From assembly GCF_023555055.1 (NCBI RefSeq), contig NZ_JAMJPL010000002.1:496001-560000 (forward strand): DNA of 64,000 nucleotides, written 5' to 3'. Numbering within the stretch: the first letter of the stretch is position 1; each line of letters opens with the position of its first letter. The stretch comes from Marinobacter sp. ATCH36. Lineage in GTDB: Bacteria; Pseudomonadota; Gammaproteobacteria; Pseudomonadales; Oleiphilaceae. The position numbers were made by a program, and so were the translations under genes. This document shows, piece after piece, positions 45,725 through 55,263 of this stretch. Below the pieces are notes generated by a model, which was not told where the DNA came from, did no database searches, and worked only from the letters and a program-made list of their open reading frames with translations.

Positions 45725-45735
45725 GTATTACGGAA

Positions 45736-45764
45736 GGGTCCTCGCGCAAGCGTGGGCCCTTTTT
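45736..45764 (+). terminator. Terminator after tRNA-Met, shared with the end of oppF
   Basis: GGGTCCTCGC pairs with GCGTGGGCCC around GCAA (one wobble, one mismatch), followed by TTTTTC on the plus strand. The oppF stop codon on the other strand begins within the T-run at 45764-45766. Confidence 0.8.
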
Positions 45765-46774
45765 CAATTCTGGACCTCTTCCCGGTCCACATAGTGACAG
45801 GCCACCCGGTGCCCTGCCCCGGTCTTGTCCTCCAGCACCGGCACTTCCTTACCACAATATTCGGCTGCCAGAGGGCATCGCGTGCGGAAAACGCAGCCGT
45901 TCGGAGGGTTAAGGGGCGATGGCAGGTCGCCATCCAGGGCGACCGATGGTTTGGCCCTTTCCCGGTCCGGATCGGGAATGGGCACGGCAGCCATCAGTGC
46001 CTGTGTGTAGGGGTGCAGAGGCTTGGCGTACAAGTCAGCACGGTCGGCGGACTCCACCACGTTTCCCAGGTAAAGCACCATCACCCGGTCGCTGATGTGT
46101 TTTACCACACTCAGGTCGTGGGCGATGAAAATCAATGACAGGCCCATGTCCCGCTGCAGGCTTTTGAGCAGGTTGATGACCTGGGCTTGCACGGATACGT
46201 CCAGCGCGGAAACCGGCTCATCGCAGATGATCAGCTTCGGTTCAAGGATCAGCGCCCGCGCGATGCCCACACGCTGGCACTGGCCGCCGGAGAATTCGTG
46301 GGGGTAGCGGTTTTTCTGGTGGGAGTGCAGGCCGACGCGCTCCATGATCACGTCCACTTTCTCCCGCAACTCAACGCCCTTGATGTCCGGGTAGTGGGTT
46401 CGCAGTGGCTCGGCAATGATGTCGCCTACGGTCATGCGGGGCGACAGAGACGCGAGCGGATCCTGAAAGACCATCTGCAGGCGCTGGCGACGTTTGCGCA
46501 GTTGCTTCAGGTTCAGGCCCCGAAGGTCCTCACCTAGCCAGACCACCTTCCCTGCCTGGCTGGGCACCATGCCCATGATCGCCCTCGCCAGGGTGGACTT
46601 GCCGCAGCCGGATTCCCCCACAATGCCCAGAGTCTCCCCCTCGTTCAGGGTGAAGCTGACCTTGTTTACCGCCTTCAGGGGCTGCGGCCGGGTCCAGGGC
46701 CAGGCATTACGGGGCATGATGTCGAAGGTCACCTGCAGGTTTTCCACCGCTAGCAGGGGTTGCTGCTCGCTCAT
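45764..46774 (-). CDS. oppF: Oligopeptide ABC transporter ATP-binding protein OppF
   Basis: 336 residues. Walker A GESGCGKSTLA, signature FSGGQCQR and Walker B LIICDEPVSALD are present; the C-terminal oligopeptide domain ends with the usual Pro/Cys-rich CVFRTRCPLAAEYC. It pairs with OppD to drive peptide import. The ATG at 46774, 9 nt after GGGAG, overlaps the oppD stop by 4 bp. It is the last gene of oppABCDF. Confidence 0.92.
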   Translation of the reverse strand: MSEQQPLLAVENLQVTFDIMPRNAWPWTRPQPLKAVNKVSFTLNEGETLGIVGESGCGKSTLARAIMGMVPSQAGKVVWLGEDLRGLNLKQLRKRRQRLQMVFQDPLASLSPRMTVGDIIAEPLRTHYPDIKGVELREKVDVIMERVGLHSHQKNRYPHEFSGGQCQRVGIARALILEPKLIICDEPVSALDVSVQAQVINLLKSLQRDMGLSLIFIAHDLSVVKHISDRVMVLYLGNVVESADRADLYAKPLHPYTQALMAAVPIPDPDRERAKPSVALDGDLPSPLNPPNGCVFRTRCPLAAEYCGKEVPVLEDKTGAGHRVACHYVDREEVQN

Positions 46775-47739
46775 TGGGTAGACTCCCGTGGCAGGTTGCA
46801 TACCCGGATCCGGCCCGGCTCAAAGGTCTCCGGAGGGTCCAGCTCGTCATAACAACGGGGCTCGGCCACCGGGCAACGGTCGCAAAAGGGACAGCCAGGA
46901 GGCAGGTTCATCAAGTTGGGCGGATTGCCGGGGATGGTAACCAGTTCGTCGATCTGCTCATCAATCCGGGGAATAGCCCCCATCAGCCCGAGGGTATAGG
47001 GGTGAGTGGGATCGCGGAACAGGTCCCGGGTAGCGGCAAATTCCATCATCTGGCCGCCGTACATCACCAGGGTCTGGTCGCAGCTTCCGGCCACCACGCC
47101 CAGATCGTGGGTGATCAGGATAATGGCGGTATTGAACTCCTGCTGCAGCTCCCGCAGCAAGCCCATCACCTGTGCCTGCACCGTCACATCCAGAGCCGTG
47201 GTGGGTTCGTCGGCAATCAGCAGCTGCGGCCGGCACAACAGGGACATGGCGATCATCACCCGCTGGCGCATACCACCGGAAAATTCATGGGGAAAGCGGT
47301 GGATGCGGTTGCGGGCCTCGGGGATGCGCACCGCATCCAGCATGTGCAGAGACTCCTGCAGCGCCTGTTTGCGGCTGATGCCCTTGTGTTCCACCAACAC
47401 CTCGGTTAACTGGTCGCTGACCTTCATGAAGGGGTTCAGTGAGGTCATCGGGTCCTGGAAGATCATGCCGATGCGGGCAGCGCGTATCCGGTTCATGCGT
47501 TTTTCTGGCAAGCCAAGCAATTGCTCACCCTCAAACCGCACGTCACCGCTCACGCGGGCGTTGTCGGGCAGCAGGCCCATCAGCGCAAACACGCTCTGAC
47601 TCTTGCCCGCGCCGGATTCCCCCACTACCCCCAGGGTTTGCCCGGCTTCCAGATGGTAGCTGAGCCCCCGCACGGCCTGAAGGGTGCCGTCCGGCGTGTT
47701 GAAATCCACTCTGAGGTTGTTCACTTCCAGCATTGCCAT
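46771..47739 (-). CDS. oppD: Oligopeptide ABC transporter ATP-binding protein OppD
   Basis: 322 residues. Walker A GESGAGKSQSV, signature FSGGMRQR, Walker B LLIADEPTTALD, and the C-terminal PPGCPFCDRCPVAEPRC cluster of cysteines that in some OppD proteins holds an iron-sulfur cluster. The ATG at 47739 follows AGGAA; a longer in-frame start would overlap oppC. It lies between oppC and oppF. Confidence 0.92.
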   Translation of the reverse strand: MAMLEVNNLRVDFNTPDGTLQAVRGLSYHLEAGQTLGVVGESGAGKSQSVFALMGLLPDNARVSGDVRFEGEQLLGLPEKRMNRIRAARIGMIFQDPMTSLNPFMKVSDQLTEVLVEHKGISRKQALQESLHMLDAVRIPEARNRIHRFPHEFSGGMRQRVMIAMSLLCRPQLLIADEPTTALDVTVQAQVMGLLRELQQEFNTAIILITHDLGVVAGSCDQTLVMYGGQMMEFAATRDLFRDPTHPYTLGLMGAIPRIDEQIDELVTIPGNPPNLMNLPPGCPFCDRCPVAEPRCYDELDPPETFEPGRIRVCNLPRESTQ

Positions 47740-47758
47740 AGATCGGGTTCCTGCCGGC

Positions 47759-48691
47759 TCAGCGGTCTTTGGGGTCGAGGGCATCCCGCAGCCCGTCGCC
47801 CAGAAAATTGAAACAGAAAAGTGTGAGCACCAGCATCAGCATGGGGAAAATCAGCGTCCAGGGGGCCGTCCACATAGCGTCCGCGCCCTCGGAAATCAGC
47901 GCACCCCAGGAGGTGTATGGCTCCGAGACCCCGAGCCCGAGAAACGAGATAAAAGACTCGAATAGAATCATCTCCGGAACCAGCAGAGTGGCGTAGACAA
48001 TCACCACCCCCAGCACATTGGGTACAACGTGACGGAGAACAATAAGAAAGGGATGCACGCCGGTGGCCATGGCCGCCTCGATGAATTCCTTGCGCTTCAG
48101 GCTCAGCGTCTGGCCCCGCACGATGCGGGCCATGTTGAGCCAGCTCACCGCGCCAATGGCGATAAAAATCAGCAGCACGTTGCGCCCGAACACTGCCATC
48201 AGCACGATCACCAGGAACATGAACGGGAAGGCGCTGAGCACCTCCAGGGTGCGCATCATGATGGCGTCGGTACGCCCGCCCACGTAGCCGGAAATAGCCC
48301 CGTAGAGTGTGCCGATTACCACCGCCGTCAGGGCTCCCAGCACACCCACCATCAGCGATATCCGGCTGCCCTGCACCGTGCGCTGGTATAGATCACGGCC
48401 AATAGGGTCCAGGCCGAAGTAGTGCTGGCTGGCCAGGCTCGGCACGCCGTCTTCATCCAGGTTGGGCAGGCTGGCCCAGTCGATGGATTCGTTGTCCCAG
48501 GGTGACAGGTACTGGCCGAAAGCAGCGAACAACAACAGCAGAGCCAGTACGACCAGGCTCGCCACCGCCGCACGGTGTTGCATGAACCGGCGGCGGGCAT
48601 CCCGCCAGAGGCTGCGGCCTTCCGTGTAGGCTTCTTCCGCCAGGGTATCCGCCAGCTCACCCATCCCGGCGTGTTTGTCGGAGAAAAACAT
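47759..48691 (-). CDS. oppC: Oligopeptide ABC transporter permease OppC
   Basis: 310 residues. A long polar N-terminus precedes a first membrane helix (about 39-58), then a large periplasmic loop and the permease core of five helices. The EAA coupling motif is in EAAMATGVHPFLIVLRHVVPN. The DPIGRDLYQRTVQGSRISL motif is typical of OppC/DppC. Its start and the oppB stop share one base, so the permease pair is coupled. Confidence 0.92.
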   Translation of the reverse strand: MFFSDKHAGMGELADTLAEEAYTEGRSLWRDARRRFMQHRAAVASLVVLALLLLFAAFGQYLSPWDNESIDWASLPNLDEDGVPSLASQHYFGLDPIGRDLYQRTVQGSRISLMVGVLGALTAVVIGTLYGAISGYVGGRTDAIMMRTLEVLSAFPFMFLVIVLMAVFGRNVLLIFIAIGAVSWLNMARIVRGQTLSLKRKEFIEAAMATGVHPFLIVLRHVVPNVLGVVIVYATLLVPEMILFESFISFLGLGVSEPYTSWGALISEGADAMWTAPWTLIFPMLMLVLTLFCFNFLGDGLRDALDPKDR

Positions 48692-49611
48692 CAGTAACGC
48701 ACCCGTGGGTCCAGCCAGGTGTAGAGGATATCCACCACCGCGTTAAACAGAATGGTCAGCATACCGACCAGAATGGTGACCCCGAGAATCAGCGAATAGT
48801 CCCGGTTAATGGCGCCATTCACGAAGTGCTGGCCGATACCGCCGGTAGAGAATACCTGGTCGATAATTACCGAACCGGTAATGATCCCCACGAAAGCCGG
48901 GCCCAGGTAGGACACCACCGGAATCAATGCCGGTTTCAGGGCATGACGCAGCACGATTTTGTGGCGGGGGATGCCCTTTGCCCGGGCAGTGCGGATAAAC
49001 GGGCTGCGCAGGGTCTCGATCATGCTGCTGCGGGTGATCCGCGCCACCTGCGCAATGTAGGAGGTGGCCATGGCGATGATGGGCAGCACGATGTACTCCA
49101 CCTGGCCCCCTTCCCAGCCACCAGCTGGCAGCCAGCGCAGGGTGACGGCAAACAGCAATACCAGCAGCGGCGCCATCACGAAGTTGGGAAACACCACCCC
49201 GGTCATGGCAGCGGTCATCACCGTGTAGTCCGGCCAGCGGTTCTGCTTGAGGGCAGCAATCACGCCCAGCCCCACCCCGAACACCACCACGAACAGGAAG
49301 GACCAGGCGCCGATGTAAGCCGACCGGGGAAAGCTGGATTCGATGAGCTCGTTGACGGTGAAGTCCTTGTAGCGGAACGAGGGCCCAAGATCACCCTGGG
49401 CGACATTGCCCACATAGATAAAATATTGCTGCCACAAGGGCTTGTCGAGATTGTACTTGGCCTCGATATTTTCCATCACCGCTTCCGGCACGTTGCGCTC
49501 GTTGGTGAACGGGCCGCCTGGCGCTGCGTGCATCAGCACGAACGAGACCGTAATCAACGCCAGCACTGTGGGCACCGCCACCAGCACGCGCCGGATAATG
49601 AAACTGAACAT
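48691..49611 (-). CDS. oppB: Oligopeptide ABC transporter permease OppB
   Basis: 306 residues, six membrane helices starting at MFSFIIRRVLVAVPTVLALI, and an EAA-like loop RTARAKGIPRHKIVLRHALKP. It forms the channel together with OppC. GAGG lies 6 nt before the ATG at 49611; an in-frame start four codons up overlaps the oppA end. It follows oppA by 8 bp. Confidence 0.92.
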   Translation of the reverse strand: MFSFIIRRVLVAVPTVLALITVSFVLMHAAPGGPFTNERNVPEAVMENIEAKYNLDKPLWQQYFIYVGNVAQGDLGPSFRYKDFTVNELIESSFPRSAYIGAWSFLFVVVFGVGLGVIAALKQNRWPDYTVMTAAMTGVVFPNFVMAPLLVLLFAVTLRWLPAGGWEGGQVEYIVLPIIAMATSYIAQVARITRSSMIETLRSPFIRTARAKGIPRHKIVLRHALKPALIPVVSYLGPAFVGIITGSVIIDQVFSTGGIGQHFVNGAINRDYSLILGVTILVGMLTILFNAVVDILYTWLDPRVRY

Positions 49612-49619
49612 GGTTTCCC

Positions 49620-51362
49620 TCAATCCGCAGTGACGTACATGTCCTTGCTGTAGATGATGTTTCTGGGATTATTCTCCGGGTAGCCCTTCAGCGTGGGGCT
49701 CACCAGCGCAACCGTGGTGTTGAAGTACACCGGCGCCACCGGGAATTCCTTCCACAGGATTTCCTCCGCCAGGACGTAATACCGGTTCGGGTCCTGGCTC
49801 GAGCGTGCGTCCAGCAGCAGTTGGTCGTATTCACGATTGCTCCAGCCGCCATCGTTATTGCCGCTGTCGCTGGTGAGCAGGGTCAGGAAGGTGGAAGCCT
49901 CATTGTAGTCCCCTTTCCAGCCAAATCGGGCCATCCCGTAATTGCCAGCCTGTTTTTCGGAAAGAAACGTTTTCCACTCCAGGTTGCTGATGGTCACCCT
50001 CGCGCCCAGCTTTTCCTTCCACATCTGGCTGACCACAATCGCCAGCGCCTTGTGGCTTTCGTCGGTGTTGTACAGCAATTCAAATTCCAGCGGATTGTCT
50101 TCATCATAGCCGGCTTCTTTCAGGGCCTTGCGTGCCTCCTCATCGCGCCGGGTCTGGCTCCAGGTGGCGTACTCCGGCTGCCGGAAATCAAAGCCGCTGA
50201 CGTAGGCGGGGGTAAGAGTAAACGCCGGCATCTGCTCGCCCCGGGTGATGTAGCTGACGATAACATTCCGGTCGATGGCGTAGGTCAGGGCACGGCGCAC
50301 CCGCACATCGTCAAACGGCGGCCGATGTACGTTGAACGCATACATGTAGGTGGCAATACTGGGTGCCATAACCAATTCGTCTGGACGCTCCCTTTTGAGC
50401 CGTGCCATCTGGGACACAGGCACCGTGGAGGTCATATGCAGTTCGCCGCTGGCATAGCGCTGGAGCTCCGCAGAAGACGACTCAATGGGAAGGTACACCA
50501 CCCGATCGATAATGGTCTTGTCGTCTTCGCGGTAGTGGGGATTGCGGGCTGCCACCAGTTTCTCACCCAGATGCCAGGAATCCAGCTGAAAGGCACCATT
50601 GGAGACCATGTTTCCCGGTTTCGTCCAATCCGAACCATGAGCTTCAATGGCCTGCCTGGGGGCTGGAAACATGGTGTAATGAACCGTCATGTCCGGCAGA
50701 TAGGTGATCGGCTCGGCCAGTGATACTTCAAACGTGAATTCGTCAAGAGCACGCACACCCAATGTTTCAGGTGCTTTCTCACCGGAAATGATATCACCGG
50801 CATTTTCCACACCGGCGGATTCAATGTAATAGGCATAGTTGGACCCCACCTTCGGGTCCACTGCCCGGCGCCAGCCATACACAAAGTCATGGGCGGTTAC
50901 GGCAGTGCCATCACTCCAGCGGCCGTCCTCCCTCAGGTGGAAAGTCCAGGTCAGGTTATTGTCCGACGACGACCAGGACTTCGCCATGGCTGGCTCGGTA
51001 TCACCATTGGGGCCACTGCGGGACAACCCCTCGAACAGGTCAACCACAATGGCACTGCCCACGGTATCCTGCACCAGGTGAGGATCCAGCGACGCTGGCT
51101 CACTGGCATTGCCCCGCACCAGTACCTGCTTGCGAGCCAGTTCCTCTCCGGTTACCGGATGTTCGCTCAGCCGGGTTTGTGGCGCATCAATATCAGCTGA
51201 GGCCAGAGCTTCGTCACCGGCCGACACCTGCTCAGTTTCACTGCAGCCAGCCAATGCCATCAGCATCAGAAATATCACGATCGCTGGAATACAACGACAA
51301 ACACCGGCGTCAACAGGCAGGGTTTCTCTGATGGCATTTTCTGGCAGGCTGGTGGTAGTCAT
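49620..51362 (-). CDS. oppA: Oligopeptide-binding lipoprotein OppA
   Basis: 580 residues. A hydrophobic signal (about 27-42) ends in the lipobox LMALAGC, so unlike E. coli OppA it appears lipid-anchored. The SBP_bac_5 domain is clear: EPASLDPHLVQDTVG, WTFHLREDGRWSDGTAVTAHDFVYGW, KPGNMVSNGAFQL, PPFDDVRVRRALTYAIDRN. It captures peptides in the periplasm. It heads oppABCDF and is divergent from metY; the 145-bp gap should hold both promoters. The unusually long N-terminus before the signal (about 25 residues) suggests an internal start could be used. Confidence 0.92.
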   Translation of the reverse strand: MTTTSLPENAIRETLPVDAGVCRCIPAIVIFLMLMALAGCSETEQVSAGDEALASADIDAPQTRLSEHPVTGEELARKQVLVRGNASEPASLDPHLVQDTVGSAIVVDLFEGLSRSGPNGDTEPAMAKSWSSSDNNLTWTFHLREDGRWSDGTAVTAHDFVYGWRRAVDPKVGSNYAYYIESAGVENAGDIISGEKAPETLGVRALDEFTFEVSLAEPITYLPDMTVHYTMFPAPRQAIEAHGSDWTKPGNMVSNGAFQLDSWHLGEKLVAARNPHYREDDKTIIDRVVYLPIESSSAELQRYASGELHMTSTVPVSQMARLKRERPDELVMAPSIATYMYAFNVHRPPFDDVRVRRALTYAIDRNVIVSYITRGEQMPAFTLTPAYVSGFDFRQPEYATWSQTRRDEEARKALKEAGYDEDNPLEFELLYNTDESHKALAIVVSQMWKEKLGARVTISNLEWKTFLSEKQAGNYGMARFGWKGDYNEASTFLTLLTSDSGNNDGGWSNREYDQLLLDARSSQDPNRYYVLAEEILWKEFPVAPVYFNTTVALVSPTLKGYPENNPRNIIYSKDMYVTAD

Positions 51363-51507
51363 ATCTGACCGAACCTAGCGCGAAATCAACAAAGCTACAA
51401 GGCAATGGGACGAAGATGAAACTCTGCTCACATTCCGTTAGCTGTGGCATACTCGTCCGGGACGTTCAACCTCAAACCCAGCATGCAATAAAAAGGGATG
51501 CATTATC

Positions 51508-52785
51508 ATGAAACCGGAAACTATCGCCCTCCACGCAGGCTTCGACGGCGACCCAACCACCAACGCCGCCACAACCCCGATCTACCAGACCACATCGTAT
51601 ACCTTCGATGATACCCAACACGGCGCCGACCTGTTCGACTTGAAGGTACAGGGCAACATCTACACCCGTATCATGAACCCCACCAATGCCGTACTGGAAC
51701 AGCGCATGGCAGAGCTTGAAGGCGGCGTGGGGGCACTTGCGGTAGCGTCAGGCATGGCGGCTATTCTTTATGCCCTGCAGACTATATGTAAGGTGGGCAA
51801 TAACATTGTCAGCACCGGCCAGCTTTATGGCGGCACCTATAATCTGTTTGCCCACTCGCTCCCGAACCAGGGCATCGACTGCCGCATGGTGAGGCACGAT
51901 GACTTCGACGCGGTGGATAAGGCCATTGATGACGATACCCGCGCCCTTTTCTGCGAATCCATCGGTAACCCGGCCGGCAACGTGGTGGATATCCAGCGCT
52001 GGGCAGAAATTGCCCATAAACACGGCATTCCACTGATCGTCGACAATACCGTAGCAACACCCTTCCTGTGCCGCCCCATTGAGCACGGTGCAGATATCGT
52101 GGTTCATTCACTCACCAAATACATCGGTGGGCACGGCACCACCGTTGCAGGTGTGGTTGTGGATTCCGGCAAATTCGACTGGGTTGCCAACAAGGCGAAA
52201 TTCCGGATGCTCAATGAGCCGGACCCGTCCTACCATGGGGTGGTTTATACCGAAGCGCTGGGCGCAGCAGCTTTTATCGGCCGCTGTCGTGTGGTTCCGC
52301 TTCGTAACACCGGTGCCGCACTGGCGCCCTTCAATGCCTTCCTGATCATGCAGGGCCTTGAAACCCTTGGCCTGCGCATGGAACGTCACTGCGAGAACGC
52401 CGAAAAAGTCGCCAATTTCCTGCAGAAACACCCGGCCGTTGAATGGGTGAACTACGCCACTCTCGCGGACAGCCCTTACAAGGCCACCTGTGACAAGATC
52501 TGTGGCGGTCGCGCATCCGGCATTCTCAGCTTCGGCATCACTGGCGGCAAAGAGAATGGCGCAAAGTTTATCGATGCCCTGCAGCTTATTTACCGCCTGG
52601 TGAATATTGGTGATGCCAAATCCCTGGCTTGTCATCCGGCAACGACCACTCACCGGCAGCTCAACCCGGAAGAGCTGGCGAGCGCGGGTGTCAGTGAAGA
52701 CCTGGTACGCCTTTCCATCGGCATTGAACACGTGGACGACATCATTGCCGATATCAGTCAGGCTCTGGATAAAGCAACCGCCTGA
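51508..52785 (+). CDS. metY: O-acetylhomoserine sulfhydrylase (aminocarboxypropyltransferase)
   Basis: 425 residues of the Cys/Met PLP family. It begins with ETIALHAGFDGDPTTNAATTPIYQTTSY, and the PLP-binding Lys is in VVHSLTKYIGGHGTTVAGVV. SLACHPATTTHRQL, with the Arg/His that binds the carboxylate, lies near the C-terminus. Length and signature fit MetY-type direct sulfhydrylation (sulfide plus O-acetylhomoserine to homocysteine) rather than cystathionine synthase. GGGATG precedes the ATG. It is probably monocistronic. Confidence 0.94.
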   Translation: MKPETIALHAGFDGDPTTNAATTPIYQTTSYTFDDTQHGADLFDLKVQGNIYTRIMNPTNAVLEQRMAELEGGVGALAVASGMAAILYALQTICKVGNNIVSTGQLYGGTYNLFAHSLPNQGIDCRMVRHDDFDAVDKAIDDDTRALFCESIGNPAGNVVDIQRWAEIAHKHGIPLIVDNTVATPFLCRPIEHGADIVVHSLTKYIGGHGTTVAGVVVDSGKFDWVANKAKFRMLNEPDPSYHGVVYTEALGAAAFIGRCRVVPLRNTGAALAPFNAFLIMQGLETLGLRMERHCENAEKVANFLQKHPAVEWVNYATLADSPYKATCDKICGGRASGILSFGITGGKENGAKFIDALQLIYRLVNIGDAKSLACHPATTTHRQLNPEELASAGVSEDLVRLSIGIEHVDDIIADISQALDKATA

Positions 52786-52793
52786 GCCGGCAT

Positions 52794-52819
52794 CCGGGTA
52801 CGACGAAAGTTGTGCCCGG
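52794..52819 (+). terminator. GAAA-tetraloop hairpin after metY
   Basis: CCGGGTACGAC pairs with GTTGTGCCCGG (11 bp, two wobbles) around a GAAA tetraloop, 8 bp past the metY stop. No T-run follows, so termination is uncertain. Confidence 0.5.
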
Positions 52820-52935
52820 AACCCCCGTGATTATCCGTACCTGTCTTGTATCCTCCCCTGGTGCGGATTACCCTTTAACTCTGGTCAAACCACGATTCAG
52901 CCGCCGAGAAGCGGCAACAAGAGAGTTCCGTTGTA

Positions 52936-53982
52936 ATGAGTGACAATGCCAAACCCCGCGTCACCAGTGGTTCCAAGTTCCGCAATGAACATGGTTTTTC
53001 CGCTATCAAAGACGGCATCAAGCGGTCAGGCTCGGGCATTATCGACACCAAAACCCAGCGCAAACCTTCCTGGCTCCGGGCCCGTATGCCCGGCGGGGAA
53101 AGGTACGAGGCCGTCCGCAAAAACGTGAGTGAACACCGCCTGAGCACGGTCTGCCAGGAATCCCACTGCCCCAATATTGGTGAATGCTGGACCAACGGTA
53201 CTGCCACTATCATGGTGATGGGTTCAGTCTGCACCCGCGCCTGCCGCTTTTGCGCCGTGGACACTGGCAATCCCAAGGGCTGGCTGGACCATGAAGAGCC
53301 CGAGAATACAGCCAAATCTGTTGAACTCATGGGCCTGCGCTACATTGTGCTCACGTCGGTCGACCGGGATGACCTCGACGACGGTGGTGCCGCTCATTAC
53401 GCAGCCTGCGTATCCGCCATCAAACAGCGCACTCCGGAAGTGGCTGTGGAAGCCCTGACTCCGGATTTCGATGCGGTGATGGAACACGTCGAGAAAGTGG
53501 TGGACTCCGGTCTGGACGTTTTTGCCCAGAATGTGGAAACCGTGAAGCGTCTGACCACCCGCGTGCGGGACCCGCGTGCCGGCTATGAAAAAACCCTCAG
53601 CGTGCTGGCCCATGCCAAGCAATACCGCCCGGACGTGCTCACCAAAACCAGCCTGATGCTGGGGCTGGGTGAAACCGAGGAAGAAATTCTGGAAACCATG
53701 GATGACCTGCTGGCCATCGGGGTCGACATCCTGACCCTGGGCCAGTACCTGCGCCCAACCCAGAACCACTTACCGGTCGAGAAGTACGTCACTCCGGAAG
53801 ACTTCAACCGCTACCGTGAAATTGGCCTGGAAAAAGGCTTCATGGAAGTGCCATCGGGGCCCATGGTGCGCTCAAGCTATCGCGCCGACCGGGTGTTCGA
53901 GAAAAACAACCTGGGCCTTGCCGTGCCGGAGGTTCCTGCCTCGTCGAAAGCACAGCAGATCCCTGTCAAAGCCGTTGACTGA
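52936..53982 (+). CDS. lipA: Lipoyl synthase
   Basis: 348 residues. The radical-SAM motif is in [13 protein letters not shown] (CxxxCxxC), and the auxiliary cluster Cys motif is in [13 protein letters not shown]. The C-terminal [13 protein letters not shown] has the conserved RSSY serine that ligates the auxiliary cluster. It inserts two sulfurs into octanoyl groups on E2 and H proteins. lipB is not adjacent. The ribosome site is weak. The chemoreceptor gene begins 8 bp downstream. Confidence 0.97.
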   Translation: MSDNAKPRVTSGSKFRNEHGFSAIKDGIKRSGSGIIDTKTQRKPSWLRARMPGGERYEAVRKNVSEHRLSTVCQESHCPNIGECWTNGTATIMVMGSVCTRACRFCAVDTGNPKGWLDHEEPENTAKSVELMGLRYIVLTSVDRDDLDDGGAAHYAACVSAIKQRTPEVAVEALTPDFDAVMEHVEKVVDSGLDVFAQNVETVKRLTTRVRDPRAGYEKTLSVLAHAKQYRPDVLTKTSLMLGLGETEEEILETMDDLLAIGVDILTLGQYLRPTQNHLPVEKYVTPEDFNRYREIGLEKGFMEVPSGPMVRSSYRADRVFEKNNLGLAVPEVPASSKAQQIPVKAVD

Positions 53983-53990
53983 GACCCTCC

Positions 53991-55211
53991 ATGCTACAAC
54001 TGCTCAGGAATGCCCGGCTTAAGTACAAGTTCTGGCTGCTCAATATTGTTGTGTTCGTGGTGCTCTGTCTGCTGGTGCTCTATGCCATGAACACCATTGC
54101 CGGGCTGACAGACCAGTCATTCTCAGCCGTTTTCAGCGAAACTGCCGGAGGCTTCGCGTTGGTGGTCGCCGTGTTAATGGTACTGGAGATGGCCGGCTCA
54201 CAACTGCTGATTTCCTTCATCGAACGGCACGTGTACCGCCTGAAGAAAACCATGGTTTCAGTCCAGGCTTCCGGCAATCTGAGCGAGCGGGCCGATATTG
54301 ATTCCACGGATGAAATTGGCGAAATGGGCCAGGCATTCAACGCCATGCAGGACCGCACTATGGGCGTGGTCAAAAGCATGAAGCAGGCGACCGATCACCT
54401 TCACAGCGAAGTGCGGGAACTGACGACCGCCGCAGAGGCCCGCAGAGACGACCTGAGCCGCCAGCAGTCCGGCGCTGACCGCAGCGCCGAAGTTGTCGAG
54501 AACATGCTCCAGAGCTTCACCGGCATTGCTGAACAGGCCGGTATCGCCAAGACCCTGTCCCACGAGGCGAGAAATGCCGCCATTGACGGCAGTGAACGGG
54601 TGAGCCGCAGCGCCGATTCCATTCGTCAGCTGGCAACTGCCATCCAGAGCTCTGCGAACAGTGTGCAGGCGCTGGCGGAAAACAGTCACGAGATCAGCCA
54701 CGCCGTTGCTGAAATAAAGGGCATTGCAGAGCAAACCAACCTGCTGGCGCTGAACGCTGCCATAGAGGCCGCCCGCGCGGGAGAACAGGGGCGAGGCTTT
54801 GCCGTAGTGGCCGATGAAGTGCGCAACCTGGCCCAGCGGGTACAGGATTCCACCGACCAGATTCAGGGCACTATTGACCGTCTGCTTACGGCCATGGACG
54901 CAGCAGTCACGCAGATGACGGGCAGCTCCGGGGACGCCTCCCGTTGCGTGGATGAGTCGGAAGAGGCCCGTAAATCCCTGGATGCCATCAATTCGGTGGT
55001 CAGCCGGATCGACGAGACCAACCAGGAAATTGCCAACGTCTCAGCTGACCAGACCGCTTGCACCGACGAAGTGCTGGCTAATGTTCAGAGCATCCGCGAC
55101 ACCACCGAAAGCATGGTCACCCAGCTCACCGAAAGTGCGGATATGAGTAAACGCCTGAAACGACTGATCGATTCCCTGGAAGATGCATCAAACAGGGTCA
55201 CCGTCGACTGA
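53991..55211 (+). CDS. Methyl-accepting chemotaxis protein with almost no periplasmic sensor
   Basis: 406 residues. Two membrane helices at about 13-34 and 52-72 are separated by less than 20 residues, so there is no ligand-binding domain outside. A HAMP-like part ([27 protein letters not shown]) leads into the signalling coiled coil, whose hairpin tip is [38 protein letters not shown]. Input could come from the membrane or from partner proteins. No other chemotaxis genes are near; it follows lipA by 8 bp. Confidence 0.92.
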   Translation: MLQLLRNARLKYKFWLLNIVVFVVLCLLVLYAMNTIAGLTDQSFSAVFSETAGGFALVVAVLMVLEMAGSQLLISFIERHVYRLKKTMVSVQASGNLSERADIDSTDEIGEMGQAFNAMQDRTMGVVKSMKQATDHLHSEVRELTTAAEARRDDLSRQQSGADRSAEVVENMLQSFTGIAEQAGIAKTLSHEARNAAIDGSERVSRSADSIRQLATAIQSSANSVQALAENSHEISHAVAEIKGIAEQTNLLALNAAIEAARAGEQGRGFAVVADEVRNLAQRVQDSTDQIQGTIDRLLTAMDAAVTQMTGSSGDASRCVDESEEARKSLDAINSVVSRIDETNQEIANVSADQTACTDEVLANVQSIRDTTESMVTQLTESADMSKRLKRLIDSLEDASNRVTVD

Positions 55212-55263
55212 CACTTTGTGGCACACTCTGCACTCGTTTCCATTGTGAAGGGTGCTCTTTTCG

